Positions 35,303-44,028 of a stretch of 64,000 bases of DNA are shown here, in pieces (within the stretch, counting starts at the first letter, position 1; the number at the start of each line of letters is the position of its first letter). Position numbers and translations under genes: made by a program. Source of the stretch: Alteribacillus persepolensis (GTDB taxonomy: Bacteria; Bacillota; Bacilli; Bacillales; Marinococcaceae); the NCBI RefSeq assembly GCF_900099605.1, contig NZ_FNDK01000005.1, positions 86,149 through 150,148 of the forward strand, given 5' to 3'. The notes under the pieces are model-generated. The model saw only the letters and a list, made by a program, of their open reading frames with translations, was not told the origin of the DNA and searched no databases.

Positions 35303-35579
35303 AAGAGGTTAAGACAAAAGTGCAGGAATTACAGAATAATCCGAACGATTAATTGAAATCAGTTCGGATTATTTGTTTATTACAGTGATTTTTATTGTTG
35401 GTCCGTCAAAATATTTCACATTACGCGGGCATGGCCTCATCCAATGTGGTAAAGAAAAGCCCGTTACCAAGTCAAATGAGGCTCCGCACAGGACGTGCTA
35501 GTTTCCGTGTTGGCCGCACGATGCAGCTGGTCTTAGCCGACGCGTCCCGCAGGAGCCTCCGTATATTGACGACGCTTAG
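35303..35579. repeat. Intergenic repeat, family 2 (longest copy)
   Basis: Begins AAGAGGTTAAGACAAAAGTG (compare AAGAGGCTGGGACAAAAATA at 48206), contains AATAATCCGAACG and TACAGTGATT...GTCCGTCAA shared with 48205-48300, and a GC-rich end with CACAGGACGTGCTAGTTTCC and CCCGCAGGAGCCTCC that recurs, eroded, at 30857. Such elements are frequent between genes of Bacilli. No coding function. Confidence 0.55.
35335..35373 (+). terminator. Terminator of the phosphatase gene, inside the repeat
   Basis: Twelve-bp stem AATAATCCGAAC / GTTCGGATTATT with TTGTTTATT after it. Confidence 0.65.
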
Positions 35580-35641
35580 AATACACTTTCATTGCTTGTG
35601 AGTAAACTGTTTTAAATGTGATACAGCCTCTTTATTTGACA

Positions 35642-37183
35642 CTATTTATTATATTCAATTGGAGAACCAGGTCCAAGGTCAAGTCCCAGTGTTATCCAAA
35701 CAATTAACATAAGCGTCCACGTAATCAAGAAAACAATGGAGTATGGCAGCATAACCGAAATTAATGAACCAATTCCCATGCGTTTATCATATTTTTGTGC
35801 AAAGGCGATAATGATAGCAAAGTACGTCATTAATGGTGTAATAATGTTGGTCGTTGAATCTGCAACACGGTAAGCCATTTGCGTTAATTCTGGTGAATAA
35901 CCCTGAAGCATCATGATTGGCACAAAAACAGGTGCCATAATCGCCCATTTTGCAGAAGCGCTTCCAATAAATATGTTAATAATCCCGGTAATCAAAACAA
36001 ACATTATAATTAACGGAATCCCATCTAATTGGATGGTGTTAAGAAATTCAGCACCATATACGCCCAGTAACAGTCCCATGTTTGATTCGTTAAAATAAGC
36101 AACAAATTGACCGGCTGTAAAGGCAAGAACGATGAACATTCCCATCGAAGCCATCGTTTCGGAAAGTTGATTAGCAACGTCCTTATCACTTTTTATGGAT
36201 TTGGTGACGATGCCATATACTAACCCGGGAATAAAGAAAAAGATTAAAATCACAACAACTAGTGAACTCATAAACGGTGACTGGATAACAGCACCCTCTT
36301 CTCCGCGTAGAGGTGCATTAGACGGCACAATGAGTAATGCTAGTAAAATGGCGGTGATAAGAGCCGACAATCCAGCATAAACCATGCCTTTTTTCTCTTG
36401 AGCTGTAATCTTCTCCAATCCGTCTGTATTTTCTCCATGTTCTCCTTTATAAGTGCCCAGTCTTGGTTCAACAATTTTCTCACTAACGAGTGTACCGACA
36501 ATAGTTAAAAAGAATGTAGAAGCAATAATAAAATAGTAGTTCATTGCATTGTTCATGCCTTCTGCATAGGCCGGATCAATCGTTGCAGCTGCTTGCATAG
36601 TCAGCTCCCCAAGCATCGGATCTACTGCAGAAAGCAGTAAGTTGGCACTAAAACCAGCCGATACGCCGGCAAATGCTGCGGCAAGCCCTGCAAGAGGATG
36701 CCTTCCTAAAGCGGCAAACAACATTGCACCTAATGGAGGCAAAACCACATAGCCGGCGTCTGATGCCACGCTGGACATAATTCCCGCAAAAACCAGTCCT
36801 GCTGTTAAAAGAAATTTAGGTATAAATAATACAAAACCGCGCAACAACACGCTAATGAGACCAGTTCGTTCTGCAATACCGATACCAATCATCGTGGCTA
36901 ACACAACACCGAGCGGTGCAAAGTTAATAAAATTGTCCACCATGCTTGTAAACATGTATTCAATCCCATCACTAGATAACAAGTTGTTAACGGTGATGGT
37001 TTCTCCTTCGCCTGCCGGATCTTCTACTTGTAAATCGGCAGCGGAAAGGATGGCAGAAGCAATAACAACTAAAACAGCTAAAATAGCAAATAGCGTGATA
37101 GGATGGGGCAGTTTATTTCCGGTTTTTTCAACGAAATCGAGAAAACCCTGTATCATCCCCCGCTTATTTTTGGAATCAGCCAT
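35642..37183 (-). CDS. AbgT-family transporter
   Basis: Polytopic protein of 513 aa of the AbgT (aminobenzoyl-glutamate transporter) family. It has about twelve membrane segments and a hydrophilic loop of roughly 40 residues near the middle. Family stretches seen are PHPITLFAILAVLV, SSVASDAGYVVLPPLGAM, GSASAKWAIMAPVFVPIMM and YRVADSTTNIITPLMTYF. It starts ATG 37183 after GGAGG. Several AbgT members act as antibiotic exporters, so transport direction and substrate are open. Confidence 0.93.
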   Translation of the reverse strand: MADSKNKRGMIQGFLDFVEKTGNKLPHPITLFAILAVLVVIASAILSAADLQVEDPAGEGETITVNNLLSSDGIEYMFTSMVDNFINFAPLGVVLATMIGIGIAERTGLISVLLRGFVLFIPKFLLTAGLVFAGIMSSVASDAGYVVLPPLGAMLFAALGRHPLAGLAAAFAGVSAGFSANLLLSAVDPMLGELTMQAAATIDPAYAEGMNNAMNYYFIIASTFFLTIVGTLVSEKIVEPRLGTYKGEHGENTDGLEKITAQEKKGMVYAGLSALITAILLALLIVPSNAPLRGEEGAVIQSPFMSSLVVVILIFFFIPGLVYGIVTKSIKSDKDVANQLSETMASMGMFIVLAFTAGQFVAYFNESNMGLLLGVYGAEFLNTIQLDGIPLIIMFVLITGIINIFIGSASAKWAIMAPVFVPIMMLQGYSPELTQMAYRVADSTTNIITPLMTYFAIIIAFAQKYDKRMGIGSLISVMLPYSIVFLITWTLMLIVWITLGLDLGPGSPIEYNK

Positions 37184-37403
37184 TTTTTCATTCCCTCCTA
37201 TATTTAAATATATTAGTATAATAATTTAGAAAAAAGTTGAAAAATTCTAAATATCCCTTGAATAAGGTGAACAATTATTATTTATATCATGAATGATGAT
37301 TGAAATAAACCCTTAAATGGTTTATTGGTATAAAGTGTTAACGTATTTTTGTATAAATCGTGTAATAAAGCAAACCCTATACTTAAAATTGGAGGAGAGT
37401 CTC

Positions 37404-38174
37404 ATGAAATATTCGTTAACGGGATTTTTTCTAATCATCCTGCTGGGACTTCTTTTTGCCGCGCCAGCTGCAGCAGATGAAGTGTATCGATGGAATTTTA
37501 AGCCAGCTGAAAATAATCAGCCATCAGATACAGAAGAAGTATATAAGGAACTGCTAAAAAAATACAATGGTTATTTTATTGGGGACACCGACAACAAAGA
37601 ACTGTATTTGACATTTGACAATGGATACGAGAATGGTTATACCAGTGATATCTTAGACGTACTGAAAGAAAAAGACGTACCGGCAGCTTTTTTTGTGACA
37701 GGACATTATTTGAAGTCAGCGCCTGACTTAGTAAAACGAATGAAAAAAGAGGGACACATTGTCGGCAACCATTCATACCATCATCCAAGTTTACCTGAAG
37801 TAAGTAATGAACGTATCGAAAAAGAATTAGACAAAGTAAAAGAGGCATACACGCGTTTGACTGGTGACGATGACATGCTCTATTTACGCCCTCCACAAGG
37901 TACGTTTAGCGAACGTTCATTAAAACAGTCACAGCAATTAGGCTATATTAATGTGTTTTGGTCATTTGCGTATGTGGACTGGGAAACAGAAGGACAGAAA
38001 GGACCAGAACATGCCTACCAACGTATCATGAAAAGGGTGCATCCTGGTGCTGTAATGCTTTTGCACGCGGTATCAGAAGATAACGCAAAAGCGTTAGAGA
38101 AAGTGATTGATGAATGCCAGGAGCAAGGATATACGTTTAAAAGTCTCGATGAACTTGTTTTAAAGACACCATGA
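37404..38174 (+). CDS. pdaA: Delta-lactam-biosynthetic polysaccharide deacetylase PdaA
   Basis: Secreted spore-cortex enzyme (256 aa) that deacetylates muramic residues so that muramic delta-lactam can form. A signal peptide (about 1-23) precedes a NodB domain with LTFDNGYENGYT, the PdaA variant in which Asn replaces the second Asp, then GNHSYHHPS and LRPPQGTFSERSL. ATG 37404 has GGAGGAG upstream; an in-frame extension to 37317 is rejected. Its presence supports endospore formation. Expression would be expected from sigma G; no clear sigma-G promoter was confirmed. Confidence 0.92.
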   Translation: MKYSLTGFFLIILLGLLFAAPAAADEVYRWNFKPAENNQPSDTEEVYKELLKKYNGYFIGDTDNKELYLTFDNGYENGYTSDILDVLKEKDVPAAFFVTGHYLKSAPDLVKRMKKEGHIVGNHSYHHPSLPEVSNERIEKELDKVKEAYTRLTGDDDMLYLRPPQGTFSERSLKQSQQLGYINVFWSFAYVDWETEGQKGPEHAYQRIMKRVHPGAVMLLHAVSEDNAKALEKVIDECQEQGYTFKSLDELVLKTP

Positions 38175-38182
38175 CATGAAAA

Positions 38183-38210
38183 AGGACGGATAGCAAGAGC
38201 TTTCCGTCCT
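38183..38210 (-). terminator. Terminator between convergent pdaA and the GAF gene
   Basis: AGGACGGA / TCCGTCCT stem; on the minus strand TTTTTC follows. Confidence 0.7.
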
Positions 38211-38242
38211 AAAATGTGGCATATTATACATATGTAAACACA

Positions 38243-38584
38243 TTACGTAAATACTTTCCCTAGCTCAGATGTTACTTTTTCCAGCGTAGAAACATCGGTT
38301 ACATCAAATACAATCCATTGTTTGCTCTTTACTACTAATACTCCAACTTCAGTATCGTTATGTTTAATTGGAAAAGCTAATTGGCTTTGCATGCTGCCTT
38401 TATCTTCGGTAGATACAAGAAGACGAGTATCCTCACCTTCTTTCAAGTAAATGCCTGCCCAATCAATATAATCGACCTTATTACATAATGTATGAACTGT
38501 GTTGTGAAAGGTATCGTTTACATTTGTTGATTGGTAGACCGAAGACAGTATTTGAATAGATGCTAGGTCCGTTGCTATAGACAA
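38243..38584 (-). CDS. GAF-domain protein, 113 aa
   Basis: Small soluble protein made of a single GAF-like domain (VYQSTNVNDTFHNTVHTL near the start, DWAGIYLKE, then SQLAFPIKHNDTEVGVLVV). TTG 38584 is chosen because AAAAGGAGG lies 6 nt upstream; the GTG seven codons earlier overlaps that site. There are no output domains, so it may be a ligand sensor or a methionine-sulfoxide-reductase-like GAF. It lacks the Cys residues of free-Met-(R)-sulfoxide reductase. Confidence 0.6.
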   Translation of the reverse strand: MSIATDLASIQILSSVYQSTNVNDTFHNTVHTLCNKVDYIDWAGIYLKEGEDTRLLVSTEDKGSMQSQLAFPIKHNDTEVGVLVVKSKQWIVFDVTDVSTLEKVTSELGKVFT

Positions 38585-38849
38585 TGGAATCCTCCTTTTC
38601 CTCACTTAGAACTACGTTTATTGTACCAAAGGTTTTTGGGGGGGCGAGCTAGTAAGTTTAGGAAATATCCAGTAGTAATCACGATGACCATTCACAAAAG
38701 AGGCAGGATGGAGGCGAAATCAAATCACCGAAAAGCCGGACAATAGGAGAAGTAAGTATATTCTAAGCGGCAGTCAACAGACGGAAGTACCTTAGGAAAA
38801 GAAAGCGTCAGGGTGTTTTTCAATGGGATTAAAGCACTGCCCGCGGCAA

Positions 38850-38893
38850 CGCGGCAAGCGCGGTTCAAAAGAGCTGGTCAACCAGAAAGGAGA
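38850..38893. repeat. Intergenic repeat, family 1 (tail only)
   Basis: AAGCGCGGTTC...CAACCAGAAAGGAG matches the tail of the copy at 14363-14398 in order. The gap 38585-39041 carries no gene that I can support. Confidence 0.4.
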
Positions 38894-38952
38894 AGGTGAT
38901 GACGACCTCAACAAACAAACGTTATATAGACTAAAAATTCCTATGACAAATA

Positions 38953-38989
38953 AATAATCCGAACGGCTCTGCCAATCGCTCGGATTATT
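38953..38989 (-). terminator. Hairpin, probable terminator of the DUF3231 gene
   Basis: AATAATCCGA pairs with TCGGATTATT around a 17-nt loop; the same AATAATCCGAACG sequence occurs at 35335 and 48237 (repeat family 2). The minus strand has a T-rich tail. Confidence 0.5.
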
Positions 38990-39041
38990 CTGTAGTTGTT
39001 ATCTTTTTGTCAAAGTTTCTCCGATGTGGATGAATACTTAT

Positions 39042-40097
39042 TTAATCAGATGATTGCCGCTGTGATAGTTTTTCACGGTCAGCAGAGCTTGGAGGCTCTT
39101 CTGTCCAGCCGTGTTCAATCATTGCTTTCATCCCTTTATTGACATACTTGCCAATTCCTACAGACAAGCTTGCGAATTTTAAGTGAACATCATGCCTTGT
39201 TATTTTACTCATTGCCGTTCCATAATTTTGAATACCGACTCCATTGGACATAACCGTGTGGTACAGCAGCAGCTTGTCAGAAAACGGAGAAATAGTGGAA
39301 TCAGTAACTTCGGTATCAATAATTTTATTGGAAGGCAAGTTATCGGCCATTAATATTTCACTTAAGTCATTAATCTGCTTTTCTGCTAACTGACAGCCCT
39401 CACGAAAATAACTTCTGAGTTCAGCGGAGGAAGCAATCTGGCTGAAGGCAACCATGAGAGCTTTTCCTAATGTATTTGTATTAATATTAATTTGTAAGTG
39501 TTTAATCTCTAAGCTGGTTAATGGTCTGGACTTCCCGGCAATAGCAGATATAAACGAAGGTTTTTCCACAAAATCTACCTTTTTCGGGTAAGGAATTTCC
39601 GGTGAGGTAATATCCATCCCTTTTTCTAATAATAAGTACATGCCGTGTTTATATAAAGAGATGGTGTCTTGTAAACATGTTTCAAAATACTGAATAATAT
39701 CATGGCGAGCTGATGTTGATAAAGCACTTCCATATGTTTCAAAGCCTGCTCGCGACATCTCTGTCATATAAAAAACCATAAAAATATCTGAAAATAAACG
39801 CGGAGCGTCTGGATGAAGATCTTGTTTGCCAAAACCAACTGGAACAGGGATATTTTCTTGCTTAAAAATGTTTTCAATCATGTGCAAATGTTTTTGAGAA
39901 ACGCGTAATGCCGATTCGATGTATTGTTTGACATCATCATCTTCTACGACATGAAGGTGATGTTTAAAAATACAGCAAAATAAAGAATCACCCAAGTAAT
40001 TGGTGAATAAATCACCTAATTCCGATGCCACCAGTTTTTTATTTTGTTGATGCTGTTTTATTTTTTCAATGACAGCTGGTGCTTCATACTCTTCCAT
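39042..40097 (-). CDS. DUF3231 family protein
   Basis: 351-aa soluble protein of two related halves, each beginning with a short soluble helix and containing an HD/HHLH-type helical pair (e.g. CIFKHHLHVVEDDDVKQ and later LTSLEIKHLQININTNTL). Such duplicated alpha-helical proteins are common in Bacilli and labelled DUF3231, resembling spore-coat CotF-like or ferritin-like bundles. ATG 40097 is chosen because GGGGGA is 7 nt upstream; ATG 40103 overlaps it. Function unknown; several copies per genome are usual. Confidence 0.8.
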   Translation of the reverse strand: MEEYEAPAVIEKIKQHQQNKKLVASELGDLFTNYLGDSLFCCIFKHHLHVVEDDDVKQYIESALRVSQKHLHMIENIFKQENIPVPVGFGKQDLHPDAPRLFSDIFMVFYMTEMSRAGFETYGSALSTSARHDIIQYFETCLQDTISLYKHGMYLLLEKGMDITSPEIPYPKKVDFVEKPSFISAIAGKSRPLTSLEIKHLQININTNTLGKALMVAFSQIASSAELRSYFREGCQLAEKQINDLSEILMADNLPSNKIIDTEVTDSTISPFSDKLLLYHTVMSNGVGIQNYGTAMSKITRHDVHLKFASLSVGIGKYVNKGMKAMIEHGWTEEPPSSADREKLSQRQSSD

Positions 40098-40592
40098 TGC
40101 CATTCCCCCGTCATCTTTATTTCTTGTCTAGTATTTGTGAGTTTGAAAAAAATATGACTACCTTTATGGAAATGTTGACAGAATGGGAAATGAAAATTTT
40201 TACGGGAACAGTTAGTCACTGCCGTACGCCGGCTGAGAAAAGAAGATTCACGCATTCTTTGTACAAGCGAAGAAAAGCCACTATATTTGGCACCCGAGCA
40301 GTTTGCGGCAGTACTCGTGTTTGTTTAAAGTAATTGCTGAAGCTCTAACAGAGAGAATGTTTGTCCGTGTCGAAATATTCCTTGGAGCCCTTTTGCCAGG
40401 TGCTGCTGCATAAGTACATTGGAGGGGACGTCAATGGTTTCCTTAGCATAGGCGGAAAAAAAGAAGACCTATGCAACAGCTTTTTTATTTTTCCGAAACA
40501 GACAACAGTATATGTAATGGATTCGCCTTGCCATTCTTTTCATGCAGGTCATATGCTGTACAAACGAACTGAACAAGTAGGTGCATCAAAGT
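40098..40592. other. Intergenic region without a supported gene
   Basis: Overlapping short ORFs on both strands have neither ribosome sites nor protein-like composition. A 7-bp hairpin GCATAGG / CCTATGC near 40452-40478 lacks a T-run. Confidence 0.4.
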
Positions 40593-40832
40593 ATGGCTTA
40601 TTATGTTTATAAAGGAGAAGTGAATCATCCAGCTTATCAGCTGCCGTTTATTATATATTATGACGCGTATGAAGAGTCGGTTTGTATTACGACATTGGAT
40701 ATGAATGCGAGAAAGCCATCCATTTGCCAATATCAATATCCAGCGCGTTCTTTGCACGACGTACGAACATTAATTAACAAGATGGGGGCGAATGGAGACA
40801 GTATTCTTTTTAAGTATTATTATTTGCAGTGA
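40593..40832 (+). CDS. Hypothetical small protein, 79 aa
   Basis: Short soluble ORF beginning MAYYVYKGEVNHPAYQLP, rich in Tyr, with no Cys motif. The ATG 40593 has only a weak site (AGTAGGTG). It ends 5 bp before the end of the convergent small membrane-protein gene. Composition looks protein-like, but no family is recognised and the call is tentative. Confidence 0.4.
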   Translation: MAYYVYKGEVNHPAYQLPFIIYYDAYEESVCITTLDMNARKPSICQYQYPARSLHDVRTLINKMGANGDSILFKYYYLQ

Positions 40833-40837
40833 CACCA

Positions 40838-41038
40838 TTAATGATTGCGAATGAACAAGTAAATAATAAAGCCGATGAACGGAAAAAATAACGTCCCAAT
40901 AAGTACGATTAATGCATATTCTTTACTGTTGCCTTTGTGAATTGCATCGCGGTAGGCCCAAATGCTTGTGAAAATATTTAACAAAAATAAACCGCCAATA
41001 AATAAGAAGATGACAGCTAAAAACCCTAATACTTCCAC
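40838..41038 (-). CDS. Small membrane protein with PLDc_N-like segment, 66 aa
   Basis: Two hydrophobic helices (about 4-26 and 43-62) joined by WAYRDAIHKGNSKEYAL. That is similar to the phospholipase D N-terminal (PLDc_N) membrane hairpin seen in small Bacillus proteins. GTG 41038 has GGAGG 7 nt upstream. Located between an unrelated small ORF and ectC; no operon with ect is evident because a terminator lies between them. Confidence 0.65.
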   Translation of the reverse strand: MEVLGFLAVIFLFIGGLFLLNIFTSIWAYRDAIHKGNSKEYALIVLIGTLFFPFIGFIIYLFIRNH

Positions 41039-41114
41039 TTATGTTCCTCCAATCTATACAATGACTCTGTGTTATATTACGATTGACATAGACATTGTGT
41101 TTCATTTCTTCACT

Positions 41115-41149
41115 AAAAAACCTCCAGCCGTTAAACAACAGCTGAAGGT
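41115..41149 (-). terminator. Terminator of the ectABC operon
   Basis: ACCTCCAGC / GCTGAAGGT stem (one G-U) with a 12-nt loop and, on the minus strand, a T-run. Confidence 0.8.
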
Positions 41150-41159
41150 GCGTTTTATA

Positions 41160-41546
41160 TTAGTCCAAATCCGCTGGATATACACCATTTTCATCATGTA
41201 CTTCACGGCCGCTTAGAGGCGGATTGAACACACAAATCATTCTCATGTCTGTTTTTGCACGAAGCAGGTGCTCGTCATGTTCGTCAAGCGCATATAGAGT
41301 GTTTGCTGTGATTGGATGAACTTTATTATCTTTTAGTGTCTCTACTTCACCTTCCCCTTCAATGCAGTAAACAGCTTCCAAATGGTTTTGATACCAAATG
41401 TGCGTTTCTGTGCCTGCACGAATAATGGTGTCATTTACAGAATAACCCATTTTATCATCTTTAAGAATTAGGCGTCTGCTGACCCAATTACCGCCATCTA
41501 CGTCTTGTTCTGTACCAAGAATGTCTTCTAGTTTTACTACTTTCAT
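41160..41546 (-). CDS. ectC: L-ectoine synthase EctC
   Basis: Cytoplasmic cupin enzyme (128 aa) that cyclises N-gamma-acetyl-diaminobutyrate to ectoine, the last step of ectoine synthesis. The EctC pattern is intact: [38 protein letters not shown] and the cupin barrel through [24 protein letters not shown] 41546 follows AGGAGGATC. It closes the ectABC operon, 112 bp downstream of ectB, and has its own terminator. Confidence 0.97.
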   Translation of the reverse strand: MKVVKLEDILGTEQDVDGGNWVSRRLILKDDKMGYSVNDTIIRAGTETHIWYQNHLEAVYCIEGEGEVETLKDNKVHPITANTLYALDEHDEHLLRAKTDMRMICVFNPPLSGREVHDENGVYPADLD

Positions 41547-41658
41547 GTTGTGATCCTCCTCATTTTGTTCGACTGGGTTTGTATCAAAAAGAAGAGCCTG
41601 ATTTCATCTTAACGATTTCAATCAGGCCTTCTAATGATGAATATAACATCACTAACTG

Positions 41659-42945
41659 TTAAGAAGTAATAAGGTCTGTTTGTTCCGTTACAACTTCTTC
41701 AATAGCCTTTTCAATGATTGCAAGTCCCTTGTCTAGTCCTTCATCGTCAATTGTAATTGGAGGGAACAGCTTAAATACTTCATCATCTGGTCCAGCTGTC
41801 TCCATGATTAAGCCGTGTTCAAAACACTTTCCAGCGATTTTATCTGAAAGATCTTCTACATCGCTTGCAATACCTTGCATAAATCCACGGCCCCGATGAG
41901 TACCTTTCATTGCTGGATACTTTTTAATCATTTTATTCAAAAATTCTTCGATACGTTTTGACTTTTCTTGTACACTTTTCTCTAGTTGATCATCTTTCCA
42001 GTAATTAAGCGCTTCTGTTGCTGTTACAAACGCCATATTATTACCGCGGAATGTACCGTTGTGTTCACCTGGGGCAAACTTATCATAATCAGGGTGGATA
42101 AGAGTGAGTGCTAATGGAGAACCATACCCACCAATGGATTTAGACAAGCATACAATGTCTGGTTTTATACCGGCAGGTTCAAAGCTGAAGAACGTTCCTG
42201 TTCTTCCAACGCCTGCTTGAACGTCATCGATAATTAACAGAATGTCACGTTCACGGCAGACTCTTTCTACCTCTTTCAGCCATTCCATACGAGCTGCATT
42301 TAATCCGCCTTCACCTTGAACTGTTTCTAAAATGATTGCGGCGGGTTTGTCTACACCACTGCCATTATCATCAATTAACCTTTCCATATAAGCAATTTCT
42401 TGATTGGTATCTTGAATGTAATTGTCAAAAGGCATGGTAACAGCATTTTGGAGCGGCATTCCAGCACCTGCACGCTTGAAAGCATTGCCAGTGACAGAAA
42501 GCGCACCAATTGTCATTCCATGGAAACCATTGGTAAAACTGATAACATTTGTGCGGCCAGTCACTTTACGTGCAAGTTTTAATGCACTTTCCACCGTGTT
42601 TGTTCCGGTTGGTCCAGGAAACATCACTTTATAATTTAAGTCACGCGGTTTTAAAATTACTTCATGGAATTTTTCTAAAAATTCCCCTTTGGCTTTAGAT
42701 GCCATGTCCAATGAATGGGTAATACCATCTTCTTGTATATACTCAAGCAACTTCTTTTTCATGTTGTCATCGTTATGGCCATAATTTAATGCACCTGCGC
42801 CAGAAAAGAAGTCGATATATTCTTTATTATCTAAATCCCACAATTTATAGCCTTTAGCTTCGTGAAAAACGGTTGGAAAACCCCGCACATAACTGCGGAC
42901 TTCGGACTCATGCTCATTAAAGATACTCAAATCGTTTTGATTCAT
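41659..42945 (-). CDS. ectB: Diaminobutyrate-2-oxoglutarate transaminase EctB
   Basis: PLP-dependent class III aminotransferase (428 aa) that makes diaminobutyrate from aspartate semialdehyde with glutamate. The PLP Lys is in [17 protein letters not shown]; other marks are RGFPTVF and [16 protein letters not shown] 42945 is chosen because MNQNDLSIF matches EctB starts; AAGGAGG is 14 nt upstream, a long spacing. An ATG at 42981 has no ribosome site. Middle gene of the operon. Confidence 0.96.
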   Translation of the reverse strand: MNQNDLSIFNEHESEVRSYVRGFPTVFHEAKGYKLWDLDNKEYIDFFSGAGALNYGHNDDNMKKKLLEYIQEDGITHSLDMASKAKGEFLEKFHEVILKPRDLNYKVMFPGPTGTNTVESALKLARKVTGRTNVISFTNGFHGMTIGALSVTGNAFKRAGAGMPLQNAVTMPFDNYIQDTNQEIAYMERLIDDNGSGVDKPAAIILETVQGEGGLNAARMEWLKEVERVCRERDILLIIDDVQAGVGRTGTFFSFEPAGIKPDIVCLSKSIGGYGSPLALTLIHPDYDKFAPGEHNGTFRGNNMAFVTATEALNYWKDDQLEKSVQEKSKRIEEFLNKMIKKYPAMKGTHRGRGFMQGIASDVEDLSDKIAGKCFEHGLIMETAGPDDEVFKLFPPITIDDEGLDKGLAIIEKAIEEVVTEQTDLITS

Positions 42946-42998
42946 GTCTATTAGTAGATCCTCCTTAGTTGTCGATAACATTAACCATTTTCGTTCTG

Positions 42999-43517
42999 TT
43001 ATTTATTAATTGGACCGATACGGAATGTTAACTCAGCTTCATGTCCTTCTCCTGGAAAGAGTTCCTCTGCGAAACATTCGGAAACCTCACAGTTGGTATC
43101 GTGCGTGCGAGCAATCTTTTTAAATAAAGCTTGAGACGCATCATTGGATGGTGTGACAGTAGCTTCCAAATATTCCACATCTCCACAAGTTGTGCGGTCC
43201 AGCAATTCAGTTAACAAGCGGGATGCCAAGCCTTTTCCGCGTTGTGAAGGGTCAACACCAACTTGCCATACAAATACGGTGTCTTGTTTTTCCGGAGGGA
43301 TGAATGCTGTGACAAAGCCAACAAGTTTGCCATGTTCTTTTGCTACAACACACGTTTCAGCAAAAAATTCGCACATCATAATGTACTTGTAAGAAGAATT
43401 CAAATCCAGCGTAGAATTCTTTACAAGCTCCCACATGTCAGCTCCGTCTTCTACTGTTGGCTTTTCAAATACAATGGAGTCAACAGTACTTGTAGTTTCC
43501 GGCGTTTTCGTGTCCAT
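42999..43517 (-). CDS. ectA: L-2,4-diaminobutyrate acetyltransferase EctA
   Basis: GNAT-fold acetyltransferase (172 aa) acting in the second step of ectoine synthesis. Acetyl-CoA binding motif [17 protein letters not shown] is present, and the N-terminal [19 protein letters not shown] matches EctA. ATG 43517 follows AAGGTGAT. First gene of ectA-ectB-ectC, the hallmark of an organism making ectoine as compatible solute at high salinity. A second AGGAGG at 43565-43570 has no ATG nearby. Confidence 0.97.
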   Translation of the reverse strand: MDTKTPETTSTVDSIVFEKPTVEDGADMWELVKNSTLDLNSSYKYIMMCEFFAETCVVAKEHGKLVGFVTAFIPPEKQDTVFVWQVGVDPSQRGKGLASRLLTELLDRTTCGDVEYLEATVTPSNDASQALFKKIARTHDTNCEVSECFAEELFPGEGHEAELTFRIGPINK

Positions 43518-43641
43518 GCGTTTATCACCTTCGCTTTGATTAATAAGGACCTTAATGACTTATTCCTCCTGACTCAGATACATTCGTACGTAACACGTTC
43601 ACAGTGAAAAAAATGAATGTGTCTGTTCGGTTTACATTTTT

Positions 43642-43670
43642 ATCATAGGATGGACAGTTTAAAAGTTCAA
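43642..43670 (-). promoter_or_regulatory. Sigma-A-type promoter of ectABC
   Basis: Minus-strand TTGAAC (43665-43670) and TATGAT (43642-43647) with exactly 17 bp between, giving a leader of about 115 nt before ectA. Salt induction is expected but not visible. Confidence 0.7.
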
Positions 43671-43822
43671 ATGCGCTTGAACAGGATTAAAAGTGCTTAA
43701 TTAGGTTTAGTGGGGATGGCTGCCAAAAATACTTGCTGCGCTTACATAATGCTTTCAAATAATTGCTTTTACACCGTTTTTGTCGAAGTTTTGTAAAAAT
43801 TAAATGAAAAAGATATTCTTAT

Positions 43823-43844
43823 AACCCTTGATATATCAAGGGTT
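43823..43844. repeat. Palindrome upstream of the glutamate dehydrogenase gene
   Basis: AACCCTTGAT / ATCAAGGGTT with a 2-nt centre, then TTTT on the plus strand. It could be an operator or an attenuator; no family assigned. Confidence 0.4.
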
Positions 43845-43950
43845 TTGGCGATGTGTGAATCATGAAGAAAAAAATTTTAAATTTTTGTGCGAAGAATTTT
43901 ACTAGTTTTTATGCGTTTTGGGCCGTATCTCTTGGTTTAATCAGGAGGAA

Positions 43951-44016
43951 ATGATTGGTTTGAAAACGCCAAAAGAGGGAATGGGCATATACAGAAACAA
44001 CGGTGAAACGCTTTAG
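43951..44016 (+). CDS. Possible leader peptide (21 aa) before glutamate dehydrogenase
   Basis: ORF MIGLKTPKEGMGIYRNNGET with AGGAGG upstream (2 nt from ATG 43951; 11 nt from an in-frame TTG at 43960). Its stop TAG (44014-44016) abuts the dehydrogenase ribosome site AGGAGG, suggesting translational coupling. Could also be chance. Confidence 0.3.
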   Translation: MIGLKTPKEGMGIYRNNGETL

Positions 44017-44028
44017 AGGAGGTAAAAG

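Noticed and set aside
40361..40612. Plus-strand ORF of 83 codons
   Set aside because: No ribosome site, no recognisable pattern, overlaps the start of a better ORF.
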